A DNA stretch of 64,000 nt from Saprospiraceae bacterium (GTDB lineage Bacteria > Bacteroidota > Bacteroidia > Chitinophagales > Saprospiraceae): assembly GCA_016718505.1 (NCBI GenBank), contig JADKDE010000001.1, forward strand, positions 372,001 to 436,000, written 5' to 3'. Below are positions 26,367 to 36,532 of the stretch, one piece after another. Made by a program: the position numbers and the translations under genes. The notes below the pieces were generated by a model. It made no database searches. It worked only from the letters and a program-made list of their open reading frames with translations, and was not told the origin of the DNA. Positions within the stretch are counted from its first letter, which is position 1. Each line of letters starts with the position of its first letter.

Positions 26367-27653
26367 TTATAAACCAAAGGCTGATTTAATTTCACCAACC
26401 ATATCTGTTTTCTCCCACGTAAATAACTCAACTTCCTTCGTAACAACTTGGCCATCAGGAGAGACAAAGGTCTTAGTAACCACCTCTGGGGTTCTTCCCA
26501 TATGCCCGTAGGCCGCTGTTTCACTATAAATTGGGTTTCTAAGTTTTAATCTTGTCTCAATAGCATATGGTCTCATATCAAAGATTTTCTCTACGACTCT
26601 TGCTATCTCACCATCCGTCATTTTTACCTTCGCAGTACCATAAGTATTTATATAAATACCCATCGGCTGTGCTACACCAATCGCATAAGATACTTGAACC
26701 AAGACTTCATCACAAAGTCCCGCGGCTACAAGATTTTTTGCAATGTGGCGAGTTGCATAGGCCGCTGACCTATCTACTTTTGATGGGTCCTTACCACTAA
26801 ATGCTCCTCCTCCGTGTGCTCCTTTTCCGCCATAAGTATCTACTATGATTTTTCTACCAGTAAGACCCGTGTCACCGTGTGGTCCACCTATCACAAATTT
26901 ACCAGTGGGGTTTATATGATACTTTATCTCACCATCAAATAGGTGCACATATTGAGGATATTTAGCCTTTACTCTAGGAATTAATATTTCAATTAAATCA
27001 GATTTTATCTTAGCTAACATTTCATTATCTGCTGCTATATGGGCAGCATCAGAATCATTGGCTGGCTTTACGAAATCATCGTGTTGTGTTGAAATTACGA
27101 TGGCATCGATGATGATTGGTCTATTGTTGTCATCATAAACTAAAGTCACTTGAGATTTTGCATCGGGCCTTAAATATTTAATTTCCGTATTTTCTCTCCT
27201 AATGGCAGCCAATTCGATTAATAAATTGTGTGCTATATCCAATGCCAAAGGCATGTAGTTAGTTGTTTCATGCGTTGCATATCCGAACATCATGCCTTGG
27301 TCTCCAGCTCCTTGTTCCATTTTCTCCTTGCGATCAACACCTCGGTTTATATCCGCAGATTGTTCGTGAATAGCTGACAAAACACCACAGCTCTTTGCTT
27401 CAAACATATATTCACTCTTGGTATAACCAATTTTTTGAATTACATCTCTAGTAATTTTTTGAACATCTAAATATGTATTTGATTTTACCTCTCCAGCCAA
27501 TATAACTTGTCCAGTAGTTACCAATGTTTCACAAGCAACTTTCGATTCTGGATCAAATGCTAAGAAATTATCAATTAGTGCATCTGAAATTTGATCTGCA
27601 ACTTTATCCGGATGTCCTTCTGATACAGATTCTGATGTAAATAAATATGCCAT
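26367..27653 (-). CDS. metK: S-adenosylmethionine synthase
   Basis: Makes SAM from methionine and ATP. 428 aa. Family signatures are all visible: SEGHPDKVADQISDALID near the N-terminus, GAGDQGMMFGYATHET, GGPHGDTGLTGRKIIVDTYG, and GGGAFSGKDPSKVDRSAAY. It is slightly longer than the E. coli enzyme, mainly at the C-terminus. It has its own terminator and a promoter-like element upstream, and diverges from aspS. No SAM riboswitch structure was recognised in its 5' region. Confidence 0.97.
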   Translation of the reverse strand: MAYLFTSESVSEGHPDKVADQISDALIDNFLAFDPESKVACETLVTTGQVILAGEVKSNTYLDVQKITRDVIQKIGYTKSEYMFEAKSCGVLSAIHEQSADINRGVDRKEKMEQGAGDQGMMFGYATHETTNYMPLALDIAHNLLIELAAIRRENTEIKYLRPDAKSQVTLVYDDNNRPIIIDAIVISTQHDDFVKPANDSDAAHIAADNEMLAKIKSDLIEILIPRVKAKYPQYVHLFDGEIKYHINPTGKFVIGGPHGDTGLTGRKIIVDTYGGKGAHGGGAFSGKDPSKVDRSAAYATRHIAKNLVAAGLCDEVLVQVSYAIGVAQPMGIYINTYGTAKVKMTDGEIARVVEKIFDMRPYAIETRLKLRNPIYSETAAYGHMGRTPEVVTKTFVSPDGQVVTKEVELFTWEKTDMVGEIKSAFGL

Positions 27654-27677
27654 TGTTTAATTTTTTATTAAAGACCG

Positions 27678-27685
27678 CAAAATTA
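27678..27685 (-). promoter_or_regulatory. -7 promoter element for metK
   Basis: Read on the minus strand this is TAATTTTG, 24 bases before the metK start. A TTG lies about 21 bases further upstream, near the consensus spacing. Confidence 0.5.
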
Positions 27686-27771
27686 TCAAAATTATTTTAC
27701 AAATTCCAACAATTGCCTAATAATAAGATGAGAACTGCTTAATGCTACTAGTTTACGAGCAAAACTTGTCA

Positions 27772-27779
27772 TATCTTTG
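27772..27779 (+). promoter_or_regulatory. -7 promoter element for aspS
   Basis: TATCTTTG fits the consensus. It overlaps an in-frame TTG at 27777, so that TTG cannot be the start; the ATG at 27807 is used. Confidence 0.55.
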
Positions 27780-27806
27780 CTTTTTTTTATCTCTATTTCA
27801 ATCAAA

Positions 27807-29570
27807 ATGAATAAATATAGGACACATAATTGCGGACAATTAAGACTTGACGACGTTTCTTCTTCTGTAACTTTATCTGGATGGGTCGATATCGTTCGGG
27901 AGTTCGGAGCCTTAACTTTTGTGGACCTTCGTGATAGATATGGTATTACACAACTCGTCTTTGATAGTCAAAAAGATGTTGAAATCTTTAATACTGCTAG
28001 AAAATTGGGAAGAGAATTCGTAATACAAGCCACAGGAACAGTTCGTGAAAGAACCAATAAAAATCCAAACAGAGAAACTGGTGAAATAGAAATCGAGGTC
28101 GATTCGCTTAATATTTTGAATATCTCTAAAACTCCACCGTTTACCATTACTGATGTTACGGACGGAGGCGATGACCTTAGGATGAAGTATCGATTTTTAG
28201 ATTTAAGGCGCAGTCCTGTCCAAAACAATTTGTTTTTTAGGTCTCGTGTTGCTTTAGAAGTTAGAAAATATCTTTCGGACTTAGATTTTGTTGAAGTTGA
28301 AACACCATTTTTGATTAAAAGCACACCCGAGGGCGCAAGAGATTTTGTTGTTCCAAGTCGCTTAAACCCTGGTCAATTTTACGCTTTGCCCCAGTCTCCA
28401 CAGACTTTTAAACAATTGTTAATGGTCTCTGGATTTGATAAATATTTTCAAATAGTAAAATGCTTTAGGGATGAAGATCTTCGAGCCGACAGACAACCAG
28501 AGTTTACGCAAATAGATTGTGAGATGTCATTCGTAACTCAAGATGAGATACTTGACACATTCGAGGGACTTACTGTACACTTATTTAACGAGGTTTTAGG
28601 TATTCATTTAGACACATTTCCAAGGATGACCTATGATGATGCCATGGCGTATTATGGTGTGGACAAACCAGATTTGCGTTTTGACATGAAAATTCAAAAT
28701 TTAAATCAACTTAAGGGTCATGGGTTTTCAGTATTCGATTCTTCAGAATTTGTTGGAGGACTAATACTTGAAACAGGTGGCGAAAGCTTTTCTAATAAAG
28801 ACATAAATGAACTAACAGAGTGGGTCAAACGGCCACAAATCGGTGCAGCTGGTCTGGCTTATATAAAATTCAACGTTGATGGAAGTATAAAATCTAGCAT
28901 TGGTAAGTTTTATTCTGATGAGTTTCTTCAAAATCTAAAAAATGATTTCTCCCTAAAAGATGGAGATATCTTCTTCATTTTATCTGGTGAAACAGAAAAA
29001 ACGCTTCGTCAATTGGGTGAATTGAGACTAGAACTCGGAAATAGATTTGGTTTGAGAGATCCAAAGGTTTTCAAACCATTATGGGTAATAGACTTTCCTC
29101 TCTTAGAGTGGGATGATACTACGCAGAGGTTTTATGCCATGCACCACCCATTTACTTCGCCGAAAAAGGATGATATCCACAAAATGAGTGATACTGATTT
29201 AAATGTTCTCAAAAGCTTGAGAGCGGACGCTTATGATTTGGTATTAAATGGTGTTGAAATTGGTGGGGGATCTATTCGTATTTTTGACCGTGACCTTCAA
29301 GCAAGAAATTTTAATTTGCTAGGCTTTACTCCAGAAAAAGCCGAGGAACAGTTTGGGTTTTTGATGAGTGCTTTTGAATATGGTGCTCCTCCACATGGAG
29401 GCATTGCTTTCGGGTTTGACAGACTTTGTTCTGTTATGAATGGTCAAAATAGTATTAGGGACTTTATTGCCTTTCCAAAAAATAATCAAGGAAAAGATAT
29501 GATGATTGATGCACCAGCCAGTATAGAACAAGATCAACTTAAAGAATTGGCAATAAAATTAGATTCATGA
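27807..29570 (+). CDS. aspS: Aspartate--tRNA ligase
   Basis: Class II synthetase charging tRNA-Asp. 587 aa from the ATG at 27807 (MNKYRTHNCGQLRLDDV). The N-terminal OB fold binds the anticodon. Motif 2 is FRDEDLRADRQPEFTQ, and the bacterial GAD insertion lies at about 280-420. Motif 3 near the C-terminus reads GIAFGFDRL with the catalytic Arg. The length is that of the bacterial and not the archaeal type. Whether it is discriminating cannot be told by eye. Confidence 0.96.
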   Translation: MNKYRTHNCGQLRLDDVSSSVTLSGWVDIVREFGALTFVDLRDRYGITQLVFDSQKDVEIFNTARKLGREFVIQATGTVRERTNKNPNRETGEIEIEVDSLNILNISKTPPFTITDVTDGGDDLRMKYRFLDLRRSPVQNNLFFRSRVALEVRKYLSDLDFVEVETPFLIKSTPEGARDFVVPSRLNPGQFYALPQSPQTFKQLLMVSGFDKYFQIVKCFRDEDLRADRQPEFTQIDCEMSFVTQDEILDTFEGLTVHLFNEVLGIHLDTFPRMTYDDAMAYYGVDKPDLRFDMKIQNLNQLKGHGFSVFDSSEFVGGLILETGGESFSNKDINELTEWVKRPQIGAAGLAYIKFNVDGSIKSSIGKFYSDEFLQNLKNDFSLKDGDIFFILSGETEKTLRQLGELRLELGNRFGLRDPKVFKPLWVIDFPLLEWDDTTQRFYAMHHPFTSPKKDDIHKMSDTDLNVLKSLRADAYDLVLNGVEIGGGSIRIFDRDLQARNFNLLGFTPEKAEEQFGFLMSAFEYGAPPHGGIAFGFDRLCSVMNGQNSIRDFIAFPKNNQGKDMMIDAPASIEQDQLKELAIKLDS

Positions 29571-29595
29571 AATTCTCGTAAAGACATTAATAAAA

Positions 29596-31251
29596 ATGAA
29601 TAAATCTGCAAAATCTAGCTTTTATAGATGGCAATATCTTTTTGTCTTTTTCTTTGCTATCTCCTTGTTTGTTTACTTTCCAGGAAGACATGGCGGATAT
29701 TTTACCGATTTTATTGGATTCATTTATATGTATCACAAGGATGCCTTGGGTGATATATTATTGTGTTGGCACTACCATTCCATTTTATATTTATTTCATC
29801 TTTTTAACTATATTATTTACAAAATTTGGGGCGTTCCATCCATTGCTTGGCATATCGCTTTTTGCTTATTGCATGCGTTGGTGGCTACTTATTTATTTAC
29901 CGTCATTAAAAATGTTTTAACTTGGTTTAATCATCAATCCAATCAATTAGAAATTGCTTTTACAGCAGCTCTTTTCTTTTGGGTGTCCGTGTACCATTCT
30001 GAGGTTGTAATTTGGAGGGCTTGTGCTCATTATATGCTGGTAAGTTTGTGCATTTTATTTTCACTAGATTCTATTATAAAATTTCTGAACACTAAAACAT
30101 CTAAATATTTCTATTTATCATTTTTAGGTTTTGGGGTCGGTCTGCTTTGTTTAGAATTTTCTTTTGCCATCCCTTTGATGATTATCTTCATTTTATTTGT
30201 TCACGCGTGGCTTCATTCAGAGTGGAATCAGGGTTTAAAAAATATTGGTAAAACTATTTTGTTTTCAGCCTCAATTTTAATCGTCTATTCCTTGCTTTCG
30301 AAGTTAATCCTTAACAAATTCATCGGGCATTATGGCGCAGAAGCACATACTGCATTTTATCCCATCCCAATGTTAAGCACTGGAATTAAATACCTCTTTA
30401 AACATGTGTTATTAATTAGAGAATATGACTATGATTTACGTGTGGTATTATTTAGTTTTTTTGAAAAACCATGGTTTGTCATTTCCTTTTATGCCATATT
30501 AATCTGTGGATTTATTTATTCTATTTATAAAAAATCGATGGGTTGGGTGATTCCAATTTTTTTCGTTATTGGTGGGTTAATTTTTGTCATTCCCGTTAGC
30601 AACCTCTTTTTTGTAATTTTATTAAAAGGTGAAAATGATCGTTACGGCTATGTCTTTTTTATGTTCATCGCAGCAGCTTTAGCTTATGCCTTTTTTAGAA
30701 TCCCTAATCCCATAAGATGGGCATTCATTTTTGGTATTTTCATTTGCAATTTCATTTTTTTAGAAAAAATAATAAAGGACTATGGTGTTGGTGGGGATGT
30801 ATTTTTCGCCTCCGTTCAAAATTTTCCAGATATTAATCCACGTTCTAAAATGCTTCTCAATATTCCCGACAACTACCGCGGCATTCTCCTACATAGAATG
30901 TATGGCTATAAAAACCATTCCTTTGGTGAAGCCATGGAATTATTCAGAAACGATCCGTATAAAGGCTCATATGCTGAATGTATTCTTTTCAATATGGAAA
31001 AACCGACAGATGGCTGTGAGATAAAAAAAGCTGACAAGAATACTTGGCATATGAAGTTCAAGCAATTTGGAAATTGGTGGTGGAAACAAGGTCTTGGCGC
31101 AAGTAATTTTGAAAATGATTCGATGAAAATATCAATCGACCAATGGGGCTTAGCCGAAATTGTCCTAAAAAAAGAGATGCCCTCAACTGATTTTTATATC
31201 TTTGATAACTTGCACTGGCAAAAGGTGCAAGATATGGTTTTTGAAAAATAA
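29596..31251 (+). CDS. Large multi-pass membrane protein, possible GT-C glycosyltransferase
   Basis: 551 aa with about 10-12 hydrophobic segments from residue 14 to 385, then a soluble C-terminal domain of about 160 residues. The overall plan, with an acidic loop after the first segment (GGYFTDFIGFIY), resembles GT-C/O-mannosyltransferase-like membrane proteins, but no diagnostic motif was recognised. The C-terminal domain (about 390-551) contains MLLNIPDNYRGILLHRMYG. It starts 25 bases after aspS and ends 11 bases before the nuclease gene, so all three may be co-transcribed. Confidence 0.55.
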   Translation: MNKSAKSSFYRWQYLFVFFFAISLFVYFPGRHGGYFTDFIGFIYMYHKDALGDILLCWHYHSILYLFHLFNYIIYKIWGVPSIAWHIAFCLLHALVATYLFTVIKNVLTWFNHQSNQLEIAFTAALFFWVSVYHSEVVIWRACAHYMLVSLCILFSLDSIIKFLNTKTSKYFYLSFLGFGVGLLCLEFSFAIPLMIIFILFVHAWLHSEWNQGLKNIGKTILFSASILIVYSLLSKLILNKFIGHYGAEAHTAFYPIPMLSTGIKYLFKHVLLIREYDYDLRVVLFSFFEKPWFVISFYAILICGFIYSIYKKSMGWVIPIFFVIGGLIFVIPVSNLFFVILLKGENDRYGYVFFMFIAAALAYAFFRIPNPIRWAFIFGIFICNFIFLEKIIKDYGVGGDVFFASVQNFPDINPRSKMLLNIPDNYRGILLHRMYGYKNHSFGEAMELFRNDPYKGSYAECILFNMEKPTDGCEIKKADKNTWHMKFKQFGNWWWKQGLGASNFENDSMKISIDQWGLAEIVLKKEMPSTDFYIFDNLHWQKVQDMVFEK

Positions 31252-31262
31252 AGTTATTTACT

Positions 31263-32667
31263 ATGAAAATTAAGTTTTGTGGCGCCGCTCAAGAAGTCAC
31301 AGGTAGTGCTCATCATTTATTAATCAATGATTCTTTCAGCGTATTATTAGATTGTGGTTTATTCCAAGGCATTGATGAAGCGGAAGCTCTAAATCGAAAA
31401 TGGGGATTTGAGCCCAAAGATTTGGATTGTTTGATTTTGTCACATGCACATATAGATCATTGTGGAAGAATACCTAAGTTAGTAAAGGAAGGCTTTCGTG
31501 GTAAAATATATTGCACCCCAGCTACGCGATCATTGGCAACGATTTTATTGCTAGATAGTGCTAAAATTCAAGAAAATGACGCAGAATATGAAAATAAAAA
31601 ACTGGCAAAAAGAAAACATGGTGAATTCGAAAAGGTGCAACCCCTTTATACTATATCAGATGTGTTAAAGTGCCTTAATCTTTTCATTACCATTTCCTAT
31701 GAAACAGAATTTAAAATCAATAATCATCTGAGCTTTAAATTCAGAGACGCGGGACATATCTTAGGTAGTGCAAGTGTTTTTTTAAACATTCATGAAGAAG
31801 ACAAAAACTTTAGTCTCGTGTTTTCTGGTGACCTCGGTCGCCCTAACAGACCGATTTTAAGAGACCCCCATCCCTTTAGATCCTGCTGATTATGTCATTT
31901 GTGAATCCACCTACGGAGACAAAATACATCAAAGTGCGCCCAATGAGCTAGAAAAGTTTTTACATATTGTCAATGAGACCTGTATTCAGAAAAGGGGGAA
32001 ATTGATCATTCCTGCATTTAGTGTTGGACGTACACAAGAAATCGTGTATATGCTGAATCAATTGTCTAACCAAGGATTATTGCCCAATATCCCCGTGTAT
32101 GTCGATAGCCCTCTAGCCATTGATGCTACCCAAATTTTTACTGAACATCCCGAATGTTATGATGAAGAAATTCTTGAATACCTCATATCAGATCCCAATC
32201 CCTTCGGTTTCAAAAATTTGCACTTAATCAAAGATGTCGAAGGCAGTAAAAGATTAAATACTGATAAAAACCCATGCATCATCATCAGTGCTAGCGGTAT
32301 GGGCAATGCAGGTCGTGTAAAACACCATTTGTACAATTCTCTATCCAATCCAAAGAACACCATTTTGATCGTTGGATATTGCTCTCCTCAAACACCAGGT
32401 GGGCAGCTTCGAGCTGGTGCATCTTCTATTTTTTTATTTGGAGATGAAATACCAGTAAGAGCCAAGATTGATACGATGGATTCCTTCTCAGCTCACGGCG
32501 ATCAAAAAGAAATGCTAGTAGCTTTAAAAAATAATCTTGCTTCACATAAAAAAATGTTTTTGGTCCATGGGGAGCTGGATACACAAAAAGCTTACAAAAT
32601 TTTTCTTCAAGAAAATGGTTTCCATGATATTGAAATACCACACTTATATCAAACTTTCATAATTTAA
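31263..32667 (+). CDS. MBL-fold metallohydrolase with RNA-specificity (beta-CASP) domain, frameshifted
   Basis: Ribonuclease-type metallo-beta-lactamase. The N-terminal half has the metal motif HAHIDHCGRIPKLV and SGDLGRPNRPIL. The frame breaks at a run of five C (31865-31869). Four C would continue as IPLDPADYVICESTYGDK, which is the expected family sequence. The second half has LIIPAFSVGRTQEIVYML, the beta-CASP core IIISASGMGNAGRVKHHL and FSAHGDQKEM with the late His residues. Joined, it is about 467 aa, full length. The frame loss is probably a sequencing error. Confidence 0.88.
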
Positions 32668-32794
32668 GTCGATCTTTTTTTATTTGTTTGGATTTAAGAA
32701 TATCCAATTTCTATTCTAGATTTTAATTAAAATTATTTCATTAATTTCTTGATATTGAGTTGTTAAAAAATTCAATAAACATACCCTTTTGTTC

Positions 32795-32810
32795 ACAAGA
32801 ATTTTCTTGT
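32795..32810. promoter_or_regulatory. Inverted repeat upstream of the nitrite-reduction genes
   Basis: ACAAGA-ATTT-TCTTGT is a perfect 6+6 palindrome with a 4-base spacer, the geometry of CRP/FNR-family operators, but not the FNR consensus. It lies in the 285-base gene-free stretch 32668-32952, 143 bases before the porin gene. Nearer the gene is another repeat, GATAAAA (32910-32916) / TTTTATC (32923-32929). Function is inferred from place only. Confidence 0.3.
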
Positions 32811-32952
32811 TTTTGACGGCTTAAAACTCCACTAAAAAGTAAAGTTTTCCCTTAAAATTCCTTTATTTATTTTAAACTTTTATTATTTACATAGCGTTTT
32901 TATTAATAGGATAAAAACATCCTTTTATCTTTTATAACACAAATTATCCGCT

Positions 32953-34212
32953 ATGAAGTATTCATTCTTTTTTCTTATTTTTCTATCATTTAGCTCTTGG
33001 GGGCAACAAAAATTCGAACTGTCCGCTGAGTTTCGTCCACGGATGGAGCAAAGACTGGGTTATAGAACCCTTGCTCCTACTGATGCAAAAACAGCCTTTT
33101 TTGTTTCGGAAAGATTTCGACTTCAATCGCTTTACTCTACAGATCTACTGAAGCTTTACATTTCCTTGCAGGACTATCGAGTTTGGGGCAATGAGGAACA
33201 AGTCAAAAATATTGGATCTATAGGTTTACACGAAGGTTGGGCAGAGCTTAGACTTAAACCAAAAAATTTTTTAAAACTAGGACGCCAGGAAATATCCTAC
33301 GAAGACAATCGATTATTGGGAAACCTCGATTGGGTTCAACAAGCAAGAAGCCACGATGGTGTGGTTTATAAGTATGTAAGTCCTAAAATAAATTTTCATT
33401 TAGGGAGCTTTTTTAATCAATCGGCTGAACAGATTACGGGCACAGTTTACAAATTAAACAATTACAAATCCATGTCGTATGCCTGGTATAATCAAAAACT
33501 GGACAGTGGACGAATTTCATTATCTTATTATGCTATTTTAGACGGACTTCCTAACAGAGACAGCATCCCAAAATCTTATTATAGATTCACCACCGGTCCA
33601 AACACGTCCTTCAAGTTAGATCCGATTACATTAAATGTTGGAGCATATTTACAATTGGGTAAAACCATCTCCAATCAATCTATTATGGCATTTTTCACCA
33701 ATATTTATGCTGAATATGCCCATCGCAAAACATTTTTTGGTCTCGGATACGATTTCTTATCAGGAAACAATGCAAAATCAACTGATCAAACAGAATATAA
33801 AGCTTTCCACACGCTATATCCTACCAACCATAAGTATTATGGCCACATGGACTATTTTTTAGATATACCTAATGACACAAAACAAGGTGGCTTACAAGAC
33901 ATCTATGCACGAATTCAATACAAACCCAATACCAAGGGATTGGTAGGTGTTGATGCACATTATTTTTTGCTAGGTAATAATGTAAAAAGCGCGGTCAATC
34001 CAGCACAATATCTTGACCCTTATCTTGGTGTTGAGCTTGATTTCTTCGGCTCGTATAAAGCTTTAGATTTTATGACCATAAACGCGGGATATTCTTTGAT
34101 GTTTGCCTCTGAATCCATGAAAGAGATCAAAGGTGGCGACAACAAGAGATACAATGGCTGGAGCTTTATTTCTTTAACACTCAAGCCGACTCTATTTCAA
34201 CACATTAAATAA
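32953..34212 (+). CDS. Alginate export-like outer membrane porin
   Basis: 419 aa with a signal peptide (MKYSFFFLIFLSFSSWGQQ) and a long barrel of alternating strands. The opening ELSAEFRPRMEQRLGYR, the Arg- and Asp-rich SERFRLQSLYSTDLLKLYI and FLKLGRQEISYEDNRLLGN are features of the alginate-export porin family. In Bacteroidota such porins often have no link to alginate. It is 50 bases upstream of nirK, so it may form the outer-membrane pore for nitrite or a cofactor. That role is inference. Confidence 0.75.
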   Translation: MKYSFFFLIFLSFSSWGQQKFELSAEFRPRMEQRLGYRTLAPTDAKTAFFVSERFRLQSLYSTDLLKLYISLQDYRVWGNEEQVKNIGSIGLHEGWAELRLKPKNFLKLGRQEISYEDNRLLGNLDWVQQARSHDGVVYKYVSPKINFHLGSFFNQSAEQITGTVYKLNNYKSMSYAWYNQKLDSGRISLSYYAILDGLPNRDSIPKSYYRFTTGPNTSFKLDPITLNVGAYLQLGKTISNQSIMAFFTNIYAEYAHRKTFFGLGYDFLSGNNAKSTDQTEYKAFHTLYPTNHKYYGHMDYFLDIPNDTKQGGLQDIYARIQYKPNTKGLVGVDAHYFLLGNNVKSAVNPAQYLDPYLGVELDFFGSYKALDFMTINAGYSLMFASESMKEIKGGDNKRYNGWSFISLTLKPTLFQHIK

Positions 34213-34262
34213 TTATCACAATAAAATAATATTCGATATTTAAACACAATAAAAATCAATTT

Positions 34263-35734
34263 ATGAAAAAGTATTTTAACCACTTCAAAGCTGTCAAATA
34301 TTTTGGCGCTCTTATGCTTCTCTATTCTATCTGGTCCATTGGTTGCAAATCAGACATAGAGAAGAAATCTTTGTGGTCACAAGATCCAACTGAAAAAATT
34401 ATTGGTCAAGAAAAAGCTATCTTGACTGATCCGCCATTGGTTCCACCTCCAATAACAAGAACACACGCCACAAAAGTTATTGTCGAGCTTGAAGTTATTG
34501 AAAAAGAAATGGAAATAATGGATGGCGTAAAATATATGTTTTGGACATTTGGTGGAACAGTTCCAGGTAAATTCATTCGTGTAAGAGAAGGAGACTTAGT
34601 TGAGTTTCACTTAAAAAACCATCCCACTAGTCAGGTTCCTCACAATATAGACTTACACGCTGTCACCGGACAGGGTGGTGGGGCGTCTTCTACCTTTACA
34701 GCCCCTGGTCATGAGACCGTATTCACCTTTACAGCATTGAATAAAGGTTTATTTATTTACCACTGTGCTACTGCCCCTGTTGGTATGCACATCGCCAATG
34801 GGATGTATGGTTTGATATTTGTTGAACCAAAAGAAGGAATGCCTGCCGTAGATAAGGAATACTACGTTTGTCAAGGTGATTTTTATACAAGAGGCGAATA
34901 TGGTGAATCTGGTGTACAACCTTTTGATATGGCAAAAGCTCTTCAAGAAAATCCTGATTACGTTTTATTCAATGGTAAAGTAGGTGCGTTAACTGGAGAT
35001 AATGCTATCAAAGCAAATTCTGGCGACAAAGTAAGACTTTTCGTAGGTAATGGCGGTCCAAACCTTATTTCATCTTTCCATGTAATTGGCGAAATTTTTG
35101 ATAATATCTACATAGAAGGAGGTGACATGATAAATCACAATCTTCAGACTACATTGGTACCAGCAGGGGATCCGCAATTGCAGAGTTTAGATGCGAAATT
35201 CCTGGAAATTATATTTTAGTAGATCACGCATTGTTCAGAACTTTAAATAAAGGCGCATTGGGGATATTGGCAGTTGGTGGAGAAGTTGACAAAACAATAT
35301 ATTCTGGACAGTTGGACGAAAGAATTTATCAACCAGAAGGTGGCGCAGTTCAGTCAATGCCTGATGTAGCCAAAGCACCAGCTAAAGTTTTATCTAAAGA
35401 CGAGCGTATTGCAGTTGGAAAATCAATTTACTCCAGTACTTGTCAACCATGTCACCAGGCCGATGGAAAAGGTATTGCAAATTCCTTTCCACCTCTTGCT
35501 GGCTCAGATTATTTCAAAGGAAACGCTACTAAGGCGATTAACCCCATTGTACATGGACTTTCAGGAAATATTACGGTTAATGGAAAAACATTTAATGGCA
35601 TAATGCCTAAGCAATCTTTAAGTGATGAGGAGATAGCCAATGTTGTTACCTTCATTTTAAATAGCTTTGGCAATGAAGGTGGTGCAGTGACACCAGCTCA
35701 GGTACTTGCAACCAGGAAATCTAGCAATAAATAA
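34263..35734 (+). CDS. nirK: Copper nitrite reductase NirK fused to cytochrome c domain, frameshifted
   Basis: Reduces nitrite to nitric oxide in the periplasm. A lipobox (WSIGC, C28) suggests lipid anchoring. Copper ligands are visible: H127 in QVPHNIDLHA, catalytic D130, H132, H167 and C168 in FIYHCAT, H176 and M181 in GMHIANGM, and H273 in SSFHVIGE. The frame is lost at GGGG (35166-35169); a fifth G would read PAGGSAIAEFRC and continue through NYILVDHALFRT. The C-terminal part has a heme c site CQPCH and a Met ligand in GIMPKQ. About 490 aa joined. Likely a sequencing error, since both halves are well kept. Confidence 0.92.
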
Positions 35735-35737
35735 TAT

Positions 35738-36532
35738 TTGATGAAAATAATTATTTCTATGATTTTTAGCTTGATTACCTATTCAGGATTTTGTCAAGTT
35801 GAAAAAAATATGGTTTTGATAAAAGGCGGCACATACGTGCCGCTTTATTCTCTCGCCACAGGCAAGGTAAGCGTTGGATCTTTTTACATGGATAAATATC
35901 CTGTCACGAATGCTGATTTTGAATTATTTATACAAAAAAATCCAAGTTGGGCCAAAAACAATATCAAGCCCATATTTGCTGATGAAAAATACTTACAACA
36001 TTGGACTTCATCGACTAAATTGGCAAATACTAAAACCCCAAATCTTAAAAGCCCTGTTGTCAATGTATCTTGGTTTGCTGCAAAAAAATATTGTGAATGT
36101 TTGGGTAAAAGATTGCCAACTGTTGATGAATGGGAATATGTCGCATTAGCCAGTGAAACCCAAAAAAATGCATCAGAAAATGCGGCCTTTTACCAAAAAA
36201 TATTGGACTGGTATGCGCAAAAGTCTTCAAAAAATATTCCTGCTGTTGGCACCAATTTTAAGAATGTTTATGGTGTTTATGATATTCATGGTTTGATTTG
36301 GGAGTGGAATTTGGATTTCATTTCAGCATTGTCCACCAAAGACTCCAGAGATGGAAATAATTTGGATAAAAATGAGTTTTGTGGTGCTGGGTCTAAGGGC
36401 TCAAAAACCCCATCAAATTATGCCGCATTCATGCGATATGCCATGAGATCTAGCCTTAAAGCCAACTATAACATCCACAATTTGGGATTTCGATGTGTTA
36501 AAGATTTTAATAAACAAAAGAATTTATTATGA
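35738..36532 (+). CDS. nirV: NirV-like formylglycine-generating-enzyme fold protein
   Basis: 264 aa with signal peptide MKIISMIFSLITYSGFCQ. The SUMF1/FGE-sulfatase fold is visible in LIKGGTYVPLYS, GSFYMDKYPVTNADFELFI, VVNVSWFAAKKYCECLGKRL and PTVDEWEYVALAS, with C-terminal LGFRCVKDF. The gene starts 3 bases after nirK. NirV genes of this fold are known to follow nirK in denitrifiers; their exact job is not settled. It overlaps the sco-like gene by ATGA, which suggests translational coupling. Confidence 0.82.
   Translation: MMKIIISMIFSLITYSGFCQVEKNMVLIKGGTYVPLYSLATGKVSVGSFYMDKYPVTNADFELFIQKNPSWAKNNIKPIFADEKYLQHWTSSTKLANTKTPNLKSPVVNVSWFAAKKYCECLGKRLPTVDEWEYVALASETQKNASENAAFYQKILDWYAQKSSKNIPAVGTNFKNVYGVYDIHGLIWEWNLDFISALSTKDSRDGNNLDKNEFCGAGSKGSKTPSNYAAFMRYAMRSSLKANYNIHNLGFRCVKDFNKQKNLL

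Noticed and set aside
27654..27776. SAM riboswitch upstream of metK
   Set aside because: The 5' region is short, AT-rich and shows no conserved SAM-box stems; it is occupied by divergent promoter elements.
31865..31869. Programmed frameshifting in the beta-CASP nuclease and other genes
   Set aside because: No slippery heptamer or downstream structure is seen, and several unrelated genes show the same single-base pattern at different runs.
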